Shown here piece after piece: positions 38,073-49,868 of a DNA stretch of 64,000 nt (the first letter of the stretch is position 1; every line of letters begins with the position of its first letter). A model generated the notes under the pieces. It was not told the origin of the DNA. It did not search any database and saw only the letters and a program-made list of their open reading frames with translations. Source of the DNA: Lagopus muta (Eukaryota; Chordata; Aves; Galliformes; Phasianidae); contig NC_064437.1 of NCBI RefSeq assembly GCF_023343835.1, forward strand, positions 3,176,001 to 3,240,000, in the 5' to 3' direction. A program made the translations under genes and the position numbers.

Positions 38073-41000
38073 CAACCAGGAGGAATATAATGTAAAACTC
38101 CCATTGCTGTGAAAGTGTCTTTTACTTTGCCTCTGCACACAAGCCTTCCTCTTCATCCTTCACGCTCTTCCTCTCCATGGAAATTTCTATTGCATCGCCA
38201 TCTCGTGGCTTTTTGCAAAAACTGCCAGTTTTGCAGCTTTACTGTGCAATGGCACTGATGGAAACATCACTCCCACTGGACACAAAGTGCACGAGTAATC
38301 CCAGTTATTATTGCACCTGTAGGGCTTTTACATTTCCAGCTTTTATATTATTATTATTTATTAAAGTTTTGTTTTCATATTTGTTTACAGACTTAGGGTG
38401 TTTATTACATTATTATTGTGTCACTAGCACTGCTTTGGGGAATGGTCATACTCCAACCCATGCTACCTGTCTGAACAAAAGGCAGTTTTTGTGAAGCCTG
38501 TAAGCAAGTTTAGCCTTGTGGTCCTTTCACCAATAGCTTGTGGAAGTCTAAATGATCAAATATCAAAAAACAGTGCTGTGAAATGCAGCTTCATGCGACT
38601 CAGAGGTGTCCATCCCTCAGGGAACATAAGGATGTGTTTGCAAGGAGGGATCAGCAAAAGGGAGCCAATAAAGCAGCCACACTGCTACAGCCTGCAGAGG
38701 ATGTGGCTTGTCTTTCCTGCCTGCAGGTGTGTTAAATCCCCATTACTCACACCCAAGGTTTTACCCAGTCCCTGACACCTGGGTGACAAGTGAGATAGCC
38801 TCAAATCTGGCCAGCCCCTAAGCTGGAAATGCAAGCTCTTAGTGCTCCAGTTACAGTTCTCCTGTCACATCCACCTTGTGACTGTGGTCCTGGAGCCTGT
38901 TTTCCTGCTATGAAGGAAGAAAGTCCTTGTGTAAGGCTGTGTGTATGCTCCTGGTTTTCCTCAGCATGGCAACAGGTGCGTTAGTTCTGAAACTCAGGTG
39001 GGCAATGGTCTCTTCTAATACTAGGTAGAGCTGTGGAAACCTTGTAGGTCTCCAAAGCCCTCAAAATTGCAATCGGGATTTTGATGACAGAAAGCAGAAT
39101 GAAGTTGAATGCTAAAAAAGTGAGTTTAAACAAACCCAGACAAGAAAGAGCAAGTTTTGGGAAAGAGAATGGGGTGGTTATGGGCAGCTTCAGCTCCTTG
39201 AGCTGCTCTGGAAAAAGCTGAGGCACCACGGAAATACCCCCATGGTGATGGGAACAGTTCCTCCACGATTCCTAGGTCTGTCCATAGAAGTACAAATGTG
39301 ATCAGGGGGATCTGTTTAAACCAGGGAGCTATTGCCTGCAAAGAGCCCCAGGGAACCTGGGGTTTAGCTCAGTTTTGGGGTTTTCTGAGTGCAGCTACCC
39401 CCTTTTTTGGGGAAACCTCCCACTCACAAGACACTGGCTATTGGCATCCTGCCACTTTTAGGCCCTGTCCCTGCTGGGTATATTGTTCTGCATTTAAGGT
39501 ATTTGCAAGAGGCAGTTAGCAGCTTACGTGCCATTCCATCATGGAGTAACTTTAGGAAGAAATGAGAAACTTGTTGCTAACTTGGTTTTCATTGAAATGA
39601 ATGGCTTCCTTTATACCGGCCACCTCTCAGAAATGTTGAGATTTAATTAATCCCTTGCTGGAAATAATGTACAGCATTAGCCCTAATCTCTAGTGCAGGA
39701 TATCGTTGCTAATGCTAAGCATAAAGAAGGAGGCTTGTTAAACGTACAGCTGGAAGCAGGCTGCGCCCAGCATGGGCAGCACTGCCATCCATCGACAAGC
39801 CCCAGTGTGTGCCCCTCTGGGGTGGGGGAAATATTTGTTTCTAGTTGTGTTTGGAATTATATTTTCATGCTAAAGCTTTGCTACAAGGGTTGTACAGCAG
39901 TGTGAGTCCCAGCTTTCAGGAATCTAAATATGGTTAGTTGCTCAGCAGAGGTGCTGGGGTGCTTTTCTGTGCTCAGACAGCTTTATGCCCTAAGAGGATC
40001 ACCTCTCTTTCAGAGCAATTAGCAGAGATGCTGGAGCCCCTGTTGTCTCTTGGTCATTTTGGTAGTGCTGAAGATTTGCAGCAACGCCCGTCCCTCTGTC
40101 CCCCTATGCCTCCTTAGCTCCTGCTGTGGCTCTCCATCCATTTCTCCTAGAAACCACTTCTCTTCCTCACGCTTTGCATTAGGCTTTATATCAAGGACTA
40201 ATCCCAGCACCAGCAGTGTCAGAGAGAGGGCTGTGGATTTCAGGAGACTGCAAGGACATCCGTTGTTCATTTCAGGGCAGTTTTTTAATAGATGATTAAA
40301 TAACCAGATGAGAACAGTACCAGCACATCACTGAGAAGCGTTCCGTTCTCTAAGTGAGCCTGGCTGTGATTTCTTTTCCCCAGGAGGATGAAAAATGTGA
40401 GGGGTTGGGCCACGTTGGTGCTCACTGATGTCCTTTGATGGGGCTTATCTCCACGTACAGTGTTGTAGGTGAGATGTGAAATGCTGATGGGGTTTCGAGG
40501 GGAGGCTGCAGCACTTTCTGAGTATTTCTGAGTGCAGAATATGAAGACGTGCTTTGGGTCTTTACTCACAGGATCCAACTGGAAAGGATCAAAGGAAAAG
40601 TGTCTATTTTTGGTTTTACATCTACTAATCGCTCTGAACAAATGAGCAATGCATCTCAGAAGTAATCTTTTTTCAGGTTTCCATCTGCTAAAAGTCTTGT
40701 AGGTGCTGTAACTTCAGAATAATTTCATGCCTGTACTTTTCACTGAAGACTCTGAAGTTGGAGTCACCAGTGAGTAGAAGAATGCAAATTTCTTTTCCTG
40801 ACACTTGTGTCCATTCAGAAAACTACTGAAACAACACGTTTCAGGGCTGTGAACACCTACACCCAAAAATGTTGGAAACAGTGAGCTTTATAGGTTGCAC
40901 AGCTCCTTTCAGTGCAAGGTAAACTGGCAATGCTACTCTGCATCTTTCTAAGTCCTTCTGAAGACCTCGAAGCCAATTTGGAAGGGATATAAGGGAGAGA

Positions 41001-41779
41001 GGTGTGAAGTCAGACAGACAGGGCAGAACCCGAGCCCTCCATCGCACACATCACCTCTGCAGGCTTTGGTGCTGATGCAGACAATGGCACATCAGGGAAT
41101 GCAGATGGATTGCTTCTGCAGAATGTATTTGATCAGTGTGGATTTTATGCAAAGGAAAGAAAGAATGAAAGACAACTCAATGAGCTAAACAAAACAGTGA
41201 GTGGAAGTAGGTGAGAAAGATTAAAGGGGATTAATTCAAAGAGATGTTTCCTTTCTGCAACGTATGAAGTTATCCCTTTGCCCTACGTCATGCTCTAAAT
41301 CCTATTCTGCAGTGATAATGGAGTGGCACAGAGGGAATGGGATAGGCTGTGGGGTAGGATAGCACAAAAGTCAGAGTTATTTGCTGGATTTATACTGACC
41401 GAGTCTTTCCTAAAGGGAAGCTTCTCACTATTTTATATCCAAGCAGTATAACTGTGCTTAAATAAATATCTCCATCGTTTGACAGCCATAGGCTCATTCC
41501 TTGGAGGCCAGTGGTGATTCTAGGGTGAATTTCCCAGCTTTCTGTGAAAGTGAGGTTTCACACCAGTTGTGAGCGAGTTCCACCCACTGCACCATCGTGT
41601 CGCAGACCTGTGGAAAGGAGTGTGGGAGCAGAAAGGGAGACTTCAGAGCTGTTGCTTTTCAGACGCTGGTTATCACAGGGTATTCTGTGCATCATTCTGA
41701 ATTTGGGCTTGTTTTTGTGTGAAAGCCATTGGCTGGCAAGATTGCAGCAAGCATTCCTAGTAGTGCTGTTTTGAAGGGG

Positions 41780-41795
41780 AAAAAAAAAAAAAAAA
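41780..41795 (+). repeat. Poly(A) tract, A16
   Basis: A run of 16 A after GGGG; simple sequence. Confidence 0.9.
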
Positions 41796-43174
41796 TTCTT
41801 GGAAAATTTTGACTTTTTAACTGAAAACTTGAAAACTTCAGCTGAAACCTTTTCAGCTGGAGAGCCTTCCCCAGTGCGGCTTCTTGTTTCTTTAAGCCAA
41901 AATGAAATAGCATAGAGGGAAATGGAAAATTTTCTGTTCTCGTGTAAAAGGCAAGTTTCTTACTGGTGTGCATTGATGGTAGTCTCTGCCCTGGCTGCCT
42001 GCTGGCCTCCAGCTCCACTATGGCTCTGTGGGTTGGTGTTCCCTGAGGTGCAGTGGAAGCTTTGCATAGTGGGAAACTGCCCGTGCTTGGCCACAGATGT
42101 TTCAGAGCATGGAAAATTTCCCTTGGAAGTCTCTATGCCATGGGTATCCAACATAGGCACCGATGGGATAAGATGCCTGTCACTATTAAAACTATGAATT
42201 GGTTACCAGGATATGACCAGGATCTACAGTGAGAAAGTATATACTGGGTTGATAAATGTTTCTGGGAATATCTGGACCCTCTGTTGTTGAAAGCTTTGTT
42301 GAGGAAGCGTGATTTGGGCATTGGAGACTGAATTCAGTGGGGTGGGAATGCCAAAGGGGCCCCACAGCACAGCATCGACCACCCATGTGTGGTGAGACCA
42401 AGGGCAAGCCCCTCCAGTGACCTCCAGAGAAGAATTACAGGGGATAAACTGTTCCCCACACATCCCACCCCTGGCTGAGGCCTAGCCTGTTAAATTAAAC
42501 CCATTTCATGAAGGGTTTTAAATGCTGCTTGCCCATATGCAGAATTATGTCTTTAAAGATTAAAAAATCCAATATAAACAAAATAAATCCAGGGAGCTGA
42601 ATGCATGAATCATTATTTTAGTACATATTGTCCATTCTAATCTGCAGTCCAATTGTGAAGTCATTCAAAATGCTGCTTCTCAGTAATTAGCAGGAATCTA
42701 ACTCGGAGCCAATTTCTGATTAAATGTGCTTAAAATCAATAAAACATCATGAGTGATTAGAGTCACGTGTGATTAGCCCTGTCGAACAAAGCAGAATAAG
42801 TTATGGCCTCACTTTAACTTGTCAAAAAACAGAACTGGGGGTGGGAATGAGGAGGAACAGCTGATATTTCTATAAAGGGTTTTTCCAGTTCTCTGCCTTT
42901 CTCTTTGCTCCTTTGGAAGAAGTGAAAGGATTGGTTTGTTGTCTGAAAATTACAGGCTGAGGGGGAAAGTTTAGGGGCGGTTTGGCTCCTCTCGTGGGTT
43001 TGTTTAAGGATACCCTGAAAAAGGACATTTTTAATTCTGCATCTCAGCTGCAGGAGTGTGACCTGCTCTTCCTGCAGTCACCTTTCCCTCTGCTCATTCC
43101 TAGCTATCTGCAGCAGGAATAGCCCACACCCGTAGGAAAGCAACACTTTTTCACCTGGAAGAGAAAGGAGGTTG

Positions 43175-43250
43175 TCATAGAATCATTAAGGTTGGAAAAG
43201 GCCTCTAAGATCAAGTCCAATCCCAATCCATCCCCATCAAGCCTACTGTG
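43175..43250 (-). mobile_element. CR1 LINE 3'-end fragment
   Basis: TCATAGAATCATTAAGGTTG, GGAAAAGGCCTCTAAGATCAAGTCCAA and a CATCCCCATCAAGCC block mark a minus-strand CR1 tail of about 75 bp. It is the same subtype as the copy at 25963. Confidence 0.85.
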
Positions 43251-46200
43251 TTCTCCCCTTCCCTGTGGTCAAAGGCATGTGTTGTCACAACCCCTGCTGC
43301 TAACAGAATAAGGGTCCAGCATGAGATGCTGCTGCCAGCAAAGCATCTTTTTGGGCAGGCAGTGTTTTGCAGCATCCCCATCTGCAGCAGCTCTGGGCGG
43401 AGGTGTGTGAGCACCCAGCGCATGGGAAGGAGCTGGCTGCAATCTCGTGTTGGGTGCGTGGGGTGGGAGAACTCCTCTGGAGCCCAGTGCTTGGCGTCAA
43501 GAGATGGAGAACAACACTCATAGCTACTGCTTCTTCACAGACAGCTTTGTGAACGCACCCACACCAGTAGGACCTTTGGAGGAAAATCTGTATAGATCTG
43601 TACTGCACCAGGATGAGGCTGCTGGGGCTGCTTTGTTCCTATCTCAGAAACCAGAGCAAAAAGAACACGTCCATGACATGCAGGCAGTGGCAGAAGAAGG
43701 GAAGTTTGGGAAACTCTGTCTCAAGCGTATTTCTGCTGCCAATGGCTGTGTTTAATTGTATTGTTCTGTGGCCGATGGGAAAGTACATTGTTTATTTCAG
43801 TAGTATGGCCACATGTTGTTTCCTGCTTGCAGCAACGCTCAGGCTTCCACCCTGTGAAGCTCAGAAAATTTGGCAAAAGCTTATTTTTCTTTCTCTTGTG
43901 TATTTAATCCTGATGTGTTCCCTTCTGCAGACAAAAAATTGTTTCTGGAGTTTCTTGACACCGCTCTTTCCAACGAGATGCTTCTTTCTCCTGTTCCCTT
44001 GGTTTTTCTAGAAGCTTGCTACCACATTTCACACCTGGGTGATTCAATAAGCCAATGGGAAAGGCTGTCCTTTCTGTGGGTGAAGGATCTGGAAGTGTCC
44101 TGACCCAACACAGAGGCTTCTCCTACGAGTAGCCTGCAGTTGGCAGTGCCACAACCTCCAAGCACCATGCCAAGCTTTGGGCTGGCATCTCTTTCAAATG
44201 AAAAGGTCTTGCAAGCTTCCAGCCAAAACACAAAGGAAAAAAAAAAAAGTCTATTAAGAGGTGTTCTGGGTTCAAAATCCAGAGTCCTTCATTGTATGCC
44301 ATTGGTGGGTGAGTGATGCCAACATAGGGATGTCACCTTTCATTGTATGGCAGCACATGCCAATGGGGACAACAGATATGATTTACCACGTATAAAGGTT
44401 ATAATTTCTGTAGATTTCCTTACTGCTGCCCTAGCAAGCTGCTGATCTTGAAAGACAAAAAACAGTGCAGAAACCAAGAGGATCCGCTGCTGTTGTCCAT
44501 GGCTGTAGCTGGAGTGCCCCCAAATTACAGCAGCTGAGCCCTATGGTTTGCTGTGCTCCAAGAGATAAATCACTATGTTGACCTCATGGATCCAACAGTG
44601 AGGTGGGACCATCTGCATCCATCCTCAGTGCCACGGCACACACCAGATCAGATGCTTATTTTGCTGGGCTTGGGGCAGCAAGCAGTGGGGCATTGGGTCT
44701 GTCCAACGGGCTGAAAGTCAGTGCTTTGTACCTGGAAATAAAACCCAAACTGAATGCAGGAAACACATGAATCAGCTAATTATTCCTCTCCCCACAGCCC
44801 CTGTGCATAGTTTGGTGTCTGAGTTGGGGTTTTTTGCTTTTTCTCCAAAGCAGCTGGAGATGGGATGTTGAACATGGTGTGTTATTGCTCTTAACGGTAT
44901 TAAAGAAAAACAACTCAAGTGTTCATTGGCATGTTTTGATTATACGTGAGGGTAAAATGAGTGCCAGATTTGAAATGAGAGAGGCTTTTTCCTCCAGTTC
45001 ATATCATCAGGGTTTGCTGGGGGAGCAAAGTAGGGAAACAAGACACTGGGGTTGGCAGGGGCACTGGGTATCGTGTCCCTCTTAGAATTAATTTGGCATT
45101 TTCACTACACAAATTCCTGCTGTGGAAGACTGGAGTCCTTGGTGGTTCCTTTTCTCTCTTCCTTTGGTGTTCCTATTTGTGGCTTTAATTATTTGTACTA
45201 AAAGCCTTAAGCTCGTTATGGCATTTTGTGAAGTGTTTTTGTGGCTTGTGTTGAGTGAGTGTGTGCAGAGCAGTTGTTCCCTGGACCACTTTGGATTTAA
45301 TGTTTGTCATACGATTGCCTGTGATTTCATGACCTCTATGGCTGAAGTGAGCCCTGTGCTGTTTTTTTTTTTATGTATGTGCAATTTAGCTTTTAATTAA
45401 GGCCTTGTTACCAAGGGAATTGCAGCTCAGTTGGCTCACATGCCTCAAGGTTCTCCTGGCTTGATGCTGGAGAAAGGTAGCCCATATTTGGAAATGCTCA
45501 GCTTGTTTCTCTTGTTCCAGCCATCCAAACTGTTTGAATTAATCTTCAGCCTCCTTTTCCAATGTTTACTGAAGAACAGCATTTTTATTTTTTTTTTTAA
45601 CACTCCTTTTTATCACATAGTGTGATCAGCCGAGCCCAGACAATGTGCCTTCACGCTGTGGTCTGGTGCTCATTTAGCAGTCTACAAAGTCCTAACGAAG
45701 TGCAGATGCGCTGGGGAAGAGCCTCCCTCTGGCTGAGTCCTCACTGCAGCATTGCAGACCAACGTGGTTCTGCTGGCACTGGTTGGTGGGATGATTTGGT
45801 CCTGAGAGGTTTTACGTACTTCTCTCAACCTCATAGACAAGCAAACTGGCCTGTATTTTTATTTCTCTTCCTCTTCTCTCCTAGTTTCCTATGCTAACAA
45901 GGTTCGTCCTTCTGTTTGGCTCCCACAACTTATATTATTCACAGATCTAAGGTCTTCCTTTTTCAAGTAAAGAAGCAATTTCTGTAGCCCTGTTTTTAGG
46001 TGCTCAGCCTGTACCACATACCTAGGACTGATTTTTCAGAGCTGACTCCCTTCTCACGCTTGTGTCCTCTCTCAGCTGTCTCTAGGATACCCGTAGGTTT
46101 TGGGAGCTTTAACAGACACCTGCCTCCAGATTAATGCCAGACAACCAGAGCAGATAGGTACCAGACCTCCATTCTGCCACTTTGAATAGATCTGGTCCCC

Positions 46201-48524
46201 CCACCTTCCCCTCCCTCCCCCCCCACACTTCCCCCATGCCCCTCCTTGAAGCAGGGACCATAAATTTACTTGGCAGCAAGTTCCTGAGATGCCACCAGGC
46301 TCAGCTGCCTTTCTAAAGTAACCTGAAAAAGATTACTGCTGCTAACAGGTTTTCACACATCTGTTTTGGAGAGGTTTAACAGAAGGTGAACTTGAGCTGT
46401 GTTTTAAGGCAGTCGCTTGGGATATAATACTGGATAATCATATGCTGTGCCTATGGGTAATTAATAGAGGTGGCTCAAACATCAGTACTTCAGAACCAAG
46501 CCAAGTCTGAAGAACCATTAATTCTTGAGAAGCTTATAGCCAGTGCTTTTGTTTTTGAAATGTGCGGGTTTTCTTTTTGAAATCAGGATGCAGATTTGAG
46601 CTCAGATTTTGCATGTTTTAAAAGTTTCTTTTATGCTAGGTGTGTTCCAGGATCTCCATCCCAGTCCAGTTTTAATGACTTTGTGTTTTCCTCTTGGGGA
46701 ACACTTCTTATTGCTGCCTTTGTTTTAAAGCTATCAGTTTCCCCTTCAGGTTTTTCCAAGCCCAGTAGTGAAATGTCAAGCTGGGTCATACAATAATTTT
46801 TAGGAATCATTCTGGAGTGTTTAGTATTCGTATAGTGGCCAAACTCTGAGTTCAGTCAGTTGTAATCATCATGCTGGAGCACAGTCAAGGTGAGAAGTTT
46901 GGCCTGGACCCTGTGGCCATCTGGCCACGGAGAAACCAGCTGCCTCCTGGGCTAGAAATGTCCTTCATCCATCATGATCAATCTCAATTTCTACAAACAA
47001 GCCCTCATTCTGAAGCTTACCTCCCCACGCACAGAAGACCACACTCTCCAAATATTATCATTGATGGTTGTTTTAGGTTTTGCATGGAGAAAACTCAAGT
47101 CAACACCTTGGAAACAACCATAAGTAGATTACCAGGCCAACTTCCACATCCTTGGTGGTACCTCCTGGGAGAGAGGGTGCCTGGAGATCATTTGACCCAA
47201 CGTGTGTAGAAAGGCATTCGTGAAGGCACAGGATCTTCCTAAAGGAAAGGCAGATGAGCAACATTTAAAGAACTGCTCTCAATGGCACAGGAGTCTTCTC
47301 CTGATGTTGACTTCTCTGTTGCTTTGTAATTGAGGAAAATAGACACTTGCAATGCAGTAACTGCATCCCACTAAGTCCAGATGCCTCAGGTAGGTCAGAT
47401 AAATCATGCTTTGGCCACTTATTTCTCTCCACTCGTGCCAAAGGGAGTCTAGACCAGTAGCTCTAGTGTAGACATCAACCCCGGAGACACACAACATCCA
47501 GGGAGATGTGAATCTCAGCTGGTTTGTCTCTGCCTTTAAGCCTGAATCTGAGGAAAAAAAAAAGAAAGCCATGCTGCAGGCAAACACAATGGTAAGAAAC
47601 ACAAAACAAAATGCTGAAAAAGAGAAAAGCTATGAGATGGCCAACAGTTCTGGGAAGGTAAGGGCATCTATCTGAAAATGAAACAGCACAATGAGAGAGC
47701 AGGAGAGAAAAAGGCAGCATTGGACCAGTGCAGGAAAATGAAAATTTCCTTTCAACGCTGAAAGTAACAGTTTCTAAATTCCACCTTCTCTGTCCCTCCC
47801 AAAATGTAAATTCTAGTGGTTACCCCTGTAAAAATCTGGAGCAGTTCTGTGGTAGTAAGTAGCAGATTCTTGGCTACTGGAGCTTCAGTGCAGCAGATGG
47901 TTTTTTTGGAAAATGACACTTGCAGGGCCCAGCTGGTAACCACAGCTGAGATCTCCCTATCAGAGATCTTAGGAGTCAACTGCTGCATTGGCTTTGATTG
48001 CACTGGAAACAGCAGCTGGGCTGCTGGAGATCGCACCCAGGTGTGGTGTGAGGAGGTACAGATGGGCCAATGGCTGACCCACTTCAGGCAATGCCCCACC
48101 AGAAATGTCTGCATTAACTATGACACTGCCAGAGTGTTTAGCAAATACTATTTCTTTTATAGGTGATCTGTTAAAAAAGAATTCCTTCCTTAGGCTCAGG
48201 TAGTAATTAGGTCCATTCTGGAACAGAAGCGATCGCCTCATTCTGGCCCTGCCTGAGGCACCTTGCTGCTGAAAGGCCATTCTGCTGCCAGCATGCTGCA
48301 AAGCCAGGCCAGGAATAGGCATTCCAGCAGGAAATGTTGGCATCTAGAAACAGATCCCTCCCAAAAAACATGAGTAACTTGAAATATTAGAAGATCTTAC
48401 TGAATAAAAGGGTGGAAGAATGCCTCAACTTACAAGAGTCAAAATGAAAATCAGTCAGTAACAGCACATGGGGAACTTTGCTGCTGCTGTTATTGAAATG
48501 CTCATGCTCCCCAAAAATGTTGAA
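43251..48524. other. Intergenic DNA
   Basis: No gene recognised. It includes an A-run at 44236-44248, a C-rich quadruplex-prone tract at 46197-46245 and a T-run at 45361-45372. Frames up to 157 codons are present, but none has a recognisable domain and most overlap others on the opposite strand. Confidence 0.45.
46197..46245 (-). repeat. C-rich tract, G-quadruplex motif on the minus strand
   Basis: The + strand holds successive C runs (CCCCCC, CCCC, CCC, CCCCCCCC, CCCCC, CCCC) with loops of 1-6 bases. The minus strand therefore matches the G3+N1-7 quadruplex pattern several times over. Function is unknown. Confidence 0.8.
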
Positions 48525-48990
48525 GAATCATAGAATCATAGAACACTAAGGTTGGAAAAGACCTAAAAGATCATCCAGTCCAACCGTTCACCTATTCCCA
48601 ATAGCTCCTACTAAACCATGTCCCTCAACGCAACATCCAGTCTTTCCTTGAACACCCCCAGGGTCGGTGATTCCACCACCTCCCTGGGCATCCATTGCAG
48701 TGCCTGACCACCCTTTCTGAAAAGTAATACTTCCTCATGTCCAGCCTGAATCTCCCCTGCCGTAGCTTGAAACCATTTCCCCTGGTCCTATCACTAATGA
48801 CACGAGAGAAGAGGCCGACCCCCAGCTCGCTACAACCTCCCTTCAGGAAGTTATAGAGAGCAATGAGGTCTCCCCTGAGCCTCCTCTTCTCCAGGCTGAA
48901 CATTCCCAGCTCCTTCAGCCTCTCCTCATATGGCCTGTGTTCCAGACCCCTCACCAGCTTTGTTGCCCTTCTTTGAACACGTGGCATCAC
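48525..48990 (-). mobile_element. CR1 LINE, longest copy in the window, with ORF2 C-terminal remnant
   Basis: On the minus strand it ends at 48525 with the doubled AATCATAG terminus. The minus-strand reading gives the C-terminus of the CR1 ORF2 protein (reverse transcriptase polyprotein): RRATKLV, then [31 protein letters not shown] residues, then [14 protein letters not shown]. This is the well-known conserved CR1 tail. It is 5'-truncated (no endonuclease or RT catalytic core) and so not mobile. The frame is open for about 150 codons apart from a small shift near the end, so this copy is younger than most others here. Confidence 0.93.
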
Positions 48991-49202
48991 TTCTTGCACC
49001 AGGTCTCTGGGTGCTTGATAGTAAGTGAAGGATTTCCAGATGTTTTCAGTGTCAAACAGTGGCTGTATCTCAACTTTCCCCAAGAGTAAGAAAATACAAC
49101 TTTCTTCCTACCATCTGATCTGAATGTTATTTAAGCCTCCTTTCCAATAGTTTTTGTGTCCTCAAACTTTGTCTCTGAAACTTACTTTTTGCGCCCATGC
49201 CA

Positions 49203-49292
49203 TATGCACACCCACCTGGATGTGTTATGTGCTATGTTATGTTTTATGCTGTGTTAAGTGCTATGCACACACACCTAACCATGATGTGTTAT
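49203..49292 (+). repeat. Degenerate direct repeat with TATG/TGTTATG words
   Basis: TATGCACACCCACCT followed by ATGTGTTAT near 49203 recurs as TATGCACACACACCT followed by ATGTGTTAT near 49263. The space between is filled with TGCTATGTTATG variants. This suggests an old tandem duplication of about 60 bp. Confidence 0.6.
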
Positions 49293-49337
49293 AAGTAGAG
49301 ATAGCTGTGGATTTTCCATCCTGTCAATTTCCAACTG

Positions 49338-49353
49338 AAAAAAAAAAAAAAAA
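49338..49353 (+). repeat. Poly(A) tract, A16
   Basis: An uninterrupted run of 16 A. No retrotransposon body was recognised upstream, so it is treated as simple sequence. Confidence 0.9.
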
Positions 49354-49674
49354 GTACATTCAAAAACATCAAATTTTGCTGTGGAAAAACAGAAGTCCTT
49401 TTTCTCTGTTTGAACAGCCTCAAAATAAAGCCGTTATGGTAAAATTGAGATATTTTCTTAGGGAATCAGTTGTAATCAGGGCGTATGTATTGTACGAAAT
49501 AAATGTTTTGTTTTTCTGTTGTTTCAGTCAAGTGTCAACCAGTTGGTGCCTGTTGGTAAAAACGATCAGTTCTGAAAGTCAAGAGATACAGGTCGTCCTC
49601 CCAGCTCCATGGTGGTTGGATTCCATGATGTAGACGTGTAACTTCAGCTCCAGATGCCACGTTGTGTGCTGGGA

Positions 49675-49868
49675 TGTGCACAGAAAGGGTGATCAGGCAC
49701 TGGAGTGGACTGTCCAAGGAGCTGGTGGAGTTGCTGTCTCTGGAGGTATTCAAGAGCCGTGGGGATGTGGCACTGAGGGATGTGGGCAGTGGGGACACGT
49801 TACAGTTGGGCTTGGTGGTCTTAGAGGTCTCTTCCATGATTCTGAGCCTTTCCTATGATTCTGTGATC
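49675..49868 (+). mobile_element. CR1 LINE 3'-end fragment
   Basis: The CR1 3' region is recognisable from GATCAGGCACTGGAGTGG, GGTGGAGTTGCTGTCTCTGG, GGGGATGTGGCACTGAGGGA and the tail CTATGATTCTGTGAT. It resembles the copy at 9461-9620, so both probably belong to one CR1 subfamily. It is truncated at its 5' end. Confidence 0.85.

Larger units (their letters stand above)
37573..43174. other. Intergenic DNA, long repeat-poor stretch
   Basis: No gene recognised. It has A-rich tracts at 38031-38072 and 41780-41795 and a TTATTA-rich run near 38343-38362. The segment 42500-42830 is AT-rich with many ATTA/TAAT words and no repeat, and looks like conserved non-coding DNA (inference). Confidence 0.45.
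48991..49674. other. Intergenic DNA between two CR1 copies
   Basis: It contains a degenerate direct repeat (49203-49292) and an A16 tract (49338-49353). No gene recognised. Confidence 0.5.

Noticed and set aside
44266..44282. B-box-like GGTTCAAAATCC, possible tRNA or SINE
   Set aside because: No A box at a suitable distance and no cloverleaf; the upstream sequence is an A tract.
46871..47209. 112-codon + strand frame rich in Pro and His
   Set aside because: No recognised domain, no splice or promoter context that could be supported.
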